NCBI GenBank assembly: GCA_003663175.1
Contig: QMZM01000012.1
Span: forward strand, 1 to 16,358
Length of the DNA: 16,358 nucleotides
Direction of reading: 5' to 3'
Origin: Candidatus Altarchaeales archaeon
GTDB taxonomy: Archaea > Altiarchaeota > Altiarchaeia > IMC4 > QMZM01
Part shown: positions 15,401-16,358 of the stretch, piece after piece
Layout: every line of letters starts with the position of its first letter
Numbering within the stretch: the first letter of the stretch is position 1
The notes under the pieces: generated by a model
Told to the model about the DNA's origin: nothing
Databases searched by the model: none
What the model saw: only the letters and a program-made list of their open reading frames with translations
Translations under genes and position numbers: made by a program

Positions 15401-15580
15401 TCACTTTATTTCTTTTTTTCCTCCCTTCCCCCTCTTGGTAGATTGAGTCTCCCTAAATACCCTAACAGATTCACCAAGCGCCTTTGCGAGTTCTGGCAAT
15501 CTTTTGCTTCCAAATAGGAGCAACATTATTGCGAGAATTATTAAAAGTTCTGTAGTTCCCATCCCTCCAATACCAACCAT
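15401..15580 (-). CDS. tatA: Twin-arginine translocase protein TatA (first copy)
   Basis: A 59-residue gene found by direct reading, and the first gene of the Tat-AmmeMemoRadiSam operon. After a short glycine-rich start the helix TELLIILAIMLLLF is followed by the hinge FGSKRLPELAKALGE and a basic tail (TKRGKGGKKEIK). Having two TatA-like proteins around TatC may reflect a TatA and TatB-like division, although archaeal TatA can serve both. The ATG at 15580 is preceded by a TATA-like box about 30 bases upstream; an in-frame ATG at 15562 is the alternative. Its stop lies four bases before the tatC start. Confidence 0.92.
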   Translation of the reverse strand: MVGIGGMGTTELLIILAIMLLLFGSKRLPELAKALGESVRVFRETQSTKRGKGGKKEIK

Positions 15581-15608
15581 TTTTAATTCATTATAATTTC
15601 TATTTTTT

Positions 15609-15620
15609 CTTATAAATAAG
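15609..15620. promoter_or_regulatory. Near-palindromic TATA box shared by tatA (-) and tyrA (+)
   Basis: CTTATAAATAAG reads CTTATTTATAAG on the other strand. It lies about 22 bases before the tyrA ATG and about 34 before the tatA ATG, in a gap of only 55 bases. It can serve as a TATA element in both directions, with a near-leaderless tyrA transcript and a very short tatA leader. Confidence 0.5.
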
Positions 15621-15635
15621 GTAACATGAGAAAAA

Positions 15636-16358
15636 ATGAAGAAGTTGAAGATTGCAATAATTGGTGGCTATGGAGGGATGGGAAAATTCTTTGCAAGGAT
15701 ATTCAAGAATGAGGGCTTTGATGTTATCATTACCGGACCGAGTGAGGAAAAGGGCAGAAGGGTTGCCAGGGAATTGGGTGTTTATTATGTAAGGAATAAT
15801 CCCGATGCGGCAGGGGATTCTGACATAGTTATAGTATCTGTGCCGATATCTGAGACAATTAATGTCATAAAGGAGGTTGCCCCACATGTCAAAGAGGGCT
15901 CACTTCTAATGGATGTTACATCGATAAAAGAAAAGCCATGTAAGGCAATGGAGAAATTCTCAAGGAGGGGAGTTGAAATTATTGGAACGCATCCCGTTTT
16001 TAGTCATAGAGTGGGAACATTAGAGGGACAGGTATTTATCTTAACGCCAATTAGGGGTAAAAAATGGTTGAATTGGCTGAAGGAATTCCTGAATGAACAT
16101 AAGGTAAGAGTTTACGAATCAACACCAGAGGAACATGACAGGATAATGGCAGTTGTTCAAGGACTAACGCACTTTGCGTATATCTCAATTGGAAAAACTC
16201 TGCAAGAATTGAATTTTGATATAAGAGAATCGAGTAAATTTTCCTCTCCGATATATGAACTAATGCTCGACATGGTTGGCAGGATAATTGGTCAGAACCC
16301 AAGACTTTATGCGGAGATTCAGATGGAAAACCCAAGGGTTAATGAGGTGCATGAGAAA
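15636..16358 (+). CDS. tyrA: Prephenate dehydrogenase (TyrA), 3' end outside the window
   Basis: Oxidative decarboxylation of prephenate in tyrosine synthesis. The first 241 residues are in the window. They begin MKKLKIAIIGGYGGMG, the NAD(P)-binding loop, with AIIGGYGGMG at 7-16. Family signatures are DSDIVIVSVP (61-70), SLLMDVTSIK (89-98), GTHPVFSHRVG (117-127, H119 in the usual MHPMFGP position) and VQGLTHF (174-180, H179). Substrate-binding helices follow to the window edge at 16358. Some archaeal TyrA proteins continue into ACT, chorismate mutase or dehydratase domains, which cannot be judged here. The first ATG of the region (15626) is in another frame. A TATA box lies 22 bases upstream. 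It faces the tat operon. Confidence 0.92.
   Translation, partial: MKKLKIAIIGGYGGMGKFFARIFKNEGFDVIITGPSEEKGRRVARELGVYYVRNNPDAAGDSDIVIVSVPISETINVIKEVAPHVKEGSLLMDVTSIKEKPCKAMEKFSRRGVEIIGTHPVFSHRVGTLEGQVFILTPIRGKKWLNWLKEFLNEHKVRVYESTPEEHDRIMAVVQGLTHFAYISIGKTLQELNFDIRESSKFSSPIYELMLDMVGRIIGQNPRLYAEIQMENPRVNEVHEK

Noticed and set aside
15626..15635. Earlier ATG before tyrA
   Set aside because: It is in a different frame from the Rossmann motif; the ATG at 15636 gives the expected N terminus.
1..16358. CRISPR array, insertion sequence or integrase
   Set aside because: No regularly spaced repeats, transposase or recombinase motifs were seen anywhere; the only repeat pair is the tRNA-end one at 1030-1144.

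Overview
The window is archaeal chromosomal DNA, most likely from a euryarchaeote of the broad methanogen/ANME/Archaeoglobus type. The evidence is an archaeal gene order ftsZ-secE-spt5-rpl11-rpl1-rpl10, an archaeal-type MCM helicase, a geranylgeranyl reductase for ether lipids, an archaeal presenilin-like protease, TATA-type promoters and several near-leaderless genes. I cannot name the genus from the sequence alone.

Layout. Positions 1-1200 look like an accessory edge. They hold a beta-rich (lipocalin-like?) ORF that may begin before the window, a broken reading frame, a 32-base near-perfect direct repeat with two hairpins between its copies, and a minus-strand tRNA-Pro-like gene whose 3' end is one of the repeat copies. 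Positions 1243-2280 carry a YhcC-type radical SAM protein. Positions 2299-6177 are a minus-strand operon for cell division (ftsZ), protein secretion (secE), transcription elongation (spt5) and ribosomal proteins L11, L1 and L10. L10 lacks the usual acidic tail, and the L12 gene that normally follows is absent. From a divergent promoter, the plus-strand genes mcm, a presenilin-like membrane protease and a geranylgeranyl reductase follow (6345-10365).

The most interesting part is a tightly packed minus-strand operon at 10432-15580. In transcription order it reads tatA, tatC, tatA, an AmmeMemoRadiSam radical SAM enzyme with a textbook twin-arginine signal, a MEMO-AMMECR1 fusion with an in-frame lipoprotein-like signal in front of its catalytic domains, and a multi-winged-helix DNA-binding protein. 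Three junctions are 4-base or longer overlaps and one is a single-base gap. The arrangement suggests a Tat translocase dedicated to, or co-regulated with, an exported version of the AmmeMemoRadiSam system. That system is widespread but of unknown function. A divergent gene for prephenate dehydrogenase (tyrA) starts at 15636 and runs off the end of the window.

Three small genes were found by direct reading: secE (55 residues) and two tatA genes (55 and 59 residues).
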